From NCBI RefSeq assembly GCF_028771845.1, contig NZ_CP118270.1, positions 5,394,001-5,458,000 of the forward strand: a DNA stretch of 64,000 nucleotides, written 5' to 3'. The notes under the pieces are model-generated. The model saw nothing but the letters and a program-made list of their open reading frames with translations, made no database searches and was not told where the DNA came from. Numbering within the stretch: position 1 is the first letter of the stretch; every line of letters begins with the position of its first letter. This DNA comes from Paenibacillus marchantiae (GTDB lineage Bacteria; Bacillota; Bacilli; Paenibacillales; Paenibacillaceae). Below are positions 63,919 through 64,000 of this stretch, one piece after another. The translations under genes were made by a program, and so were the position numbers.

Positions 63919-63952
63919 ACCTCTACCTTTTATTTCTAAAAGATAGAGGTTC
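63919..63952 (-). terminator. Terminator of an off-window minus-strand gene
   Basis: AACCTCTA...TAGAGGTT stem with an inner CTTTT/AAAAG stem. On the minus strand it ends in TTTTTACTTTTTTT, so it belongs to a gene to the right of the window. Confidence 0.75.
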
Positions 63953-64000
63953 TAAAGTCCTAATCGGTGGCAAATTCCACCTTCGATATTCAGTCAAACT

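Noticed and set aside
1..64000. CRISPR arrays, rRNA or tRNA genes
   Set aside because: No regularly spaced repeats and no tRNA cloverleaf or rRNA sequence were noticed on either strand by eye.

Overview
The window looks like a chromosomal segment of a low-to-mid GC, endospore-forming Firmicute, most likely a Paenibacillus. Three things support this: the order spoVK, hflX, a methionine gamma-lyase-like gene, glnR, glnA; the SOS module lexA / yneA / DUF896; and Bacillales-type ribosome binding sites, terminators and a TPP riboswitch. No rRNA, tRNA or CRISPR array was seen.

Layout. (a) 1-4.8 kb: an esterase, a TRIC-type membrane protein with a low-molecular-weight phosphatase, thiamine pyrophosphokinase, a secreted NlpC/P60 hydrolase and an OmpR-type regulator with a degenerate receiver. 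(b) 4.9-9.2 kb: a thiamine thiazole operon (tenI-thiO-thiS-thiG-thiF, minus strand) behind a TPP riboswitch and terminator. (c) 9.3-10.9 kb: an ABC-F protein. (d) 11.0-21.5 kb: a ten-gene minus-strand operon for a Tad/Flp-like pilus or secretion apparatus: a Ser/Thr kinase fused to a MinD-like domain, a SAF-domain protein, two more MinD/TadZ-like proteins, a membrane-anchored TadA ATPase, a double-length TadB/TadC-like protein and four small membrane-anchored, pilin-like proteins. (e) 21.7-31.5 kb: housekeeping genes (RlmM-like methyltransferase, ABC ATPase, thioredoxin-like protein, cREC protein, Nfo, Fpg/Nei, HAD phosphatase, RNase Z, MetH). (f) 31.7-38.5 kb: acireductone dioxygenase, a GntR regulator, a YtcQ/LplB/LplC-type sugar importer, a HAD hydrolase and a membrane protein. 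(g) 38.6-40.3 kb: an SOS module with LexA boxes. (h) 40.4-42.9 kb: an aldehyde dehydrogenase, then a CatB-type acetyltransferase preceded by a 17-codon leader peptide and an attenuator hairpin.

(i) 43.0-53.65 kb is a decayed prophage integrated at the 3' end of glnA. A direct repeat of the last codons of glnA marks both ends. Inside are the C-terminal stub of a tyrosine integrase, tail genes, a lysis cassette (XhlA-like protein, holin, amidase), cargo genes, a HicB stub and a broken IS3-family element. Many of these genes carry premature stops or frameshifts. (j) 53.6-63.8 kb: glnA-glnR with a GlnR/TnrA-type box, a methionine gamma-lyase-like enzyme, hflX, spoVK, a DUF402 protein, a class A penicillin-binding protein, hfq and a small membrane protein.

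The most interesting signals are the leader-peptide attenuator ahead of the CatB-like gene, the Tad-like operon whose three MinD-like modules all lack the P-loop lysine, and the genetically readable decay of the prophage, where nearly every premature stop can be undone by one C-to-T or G-to-A transition.
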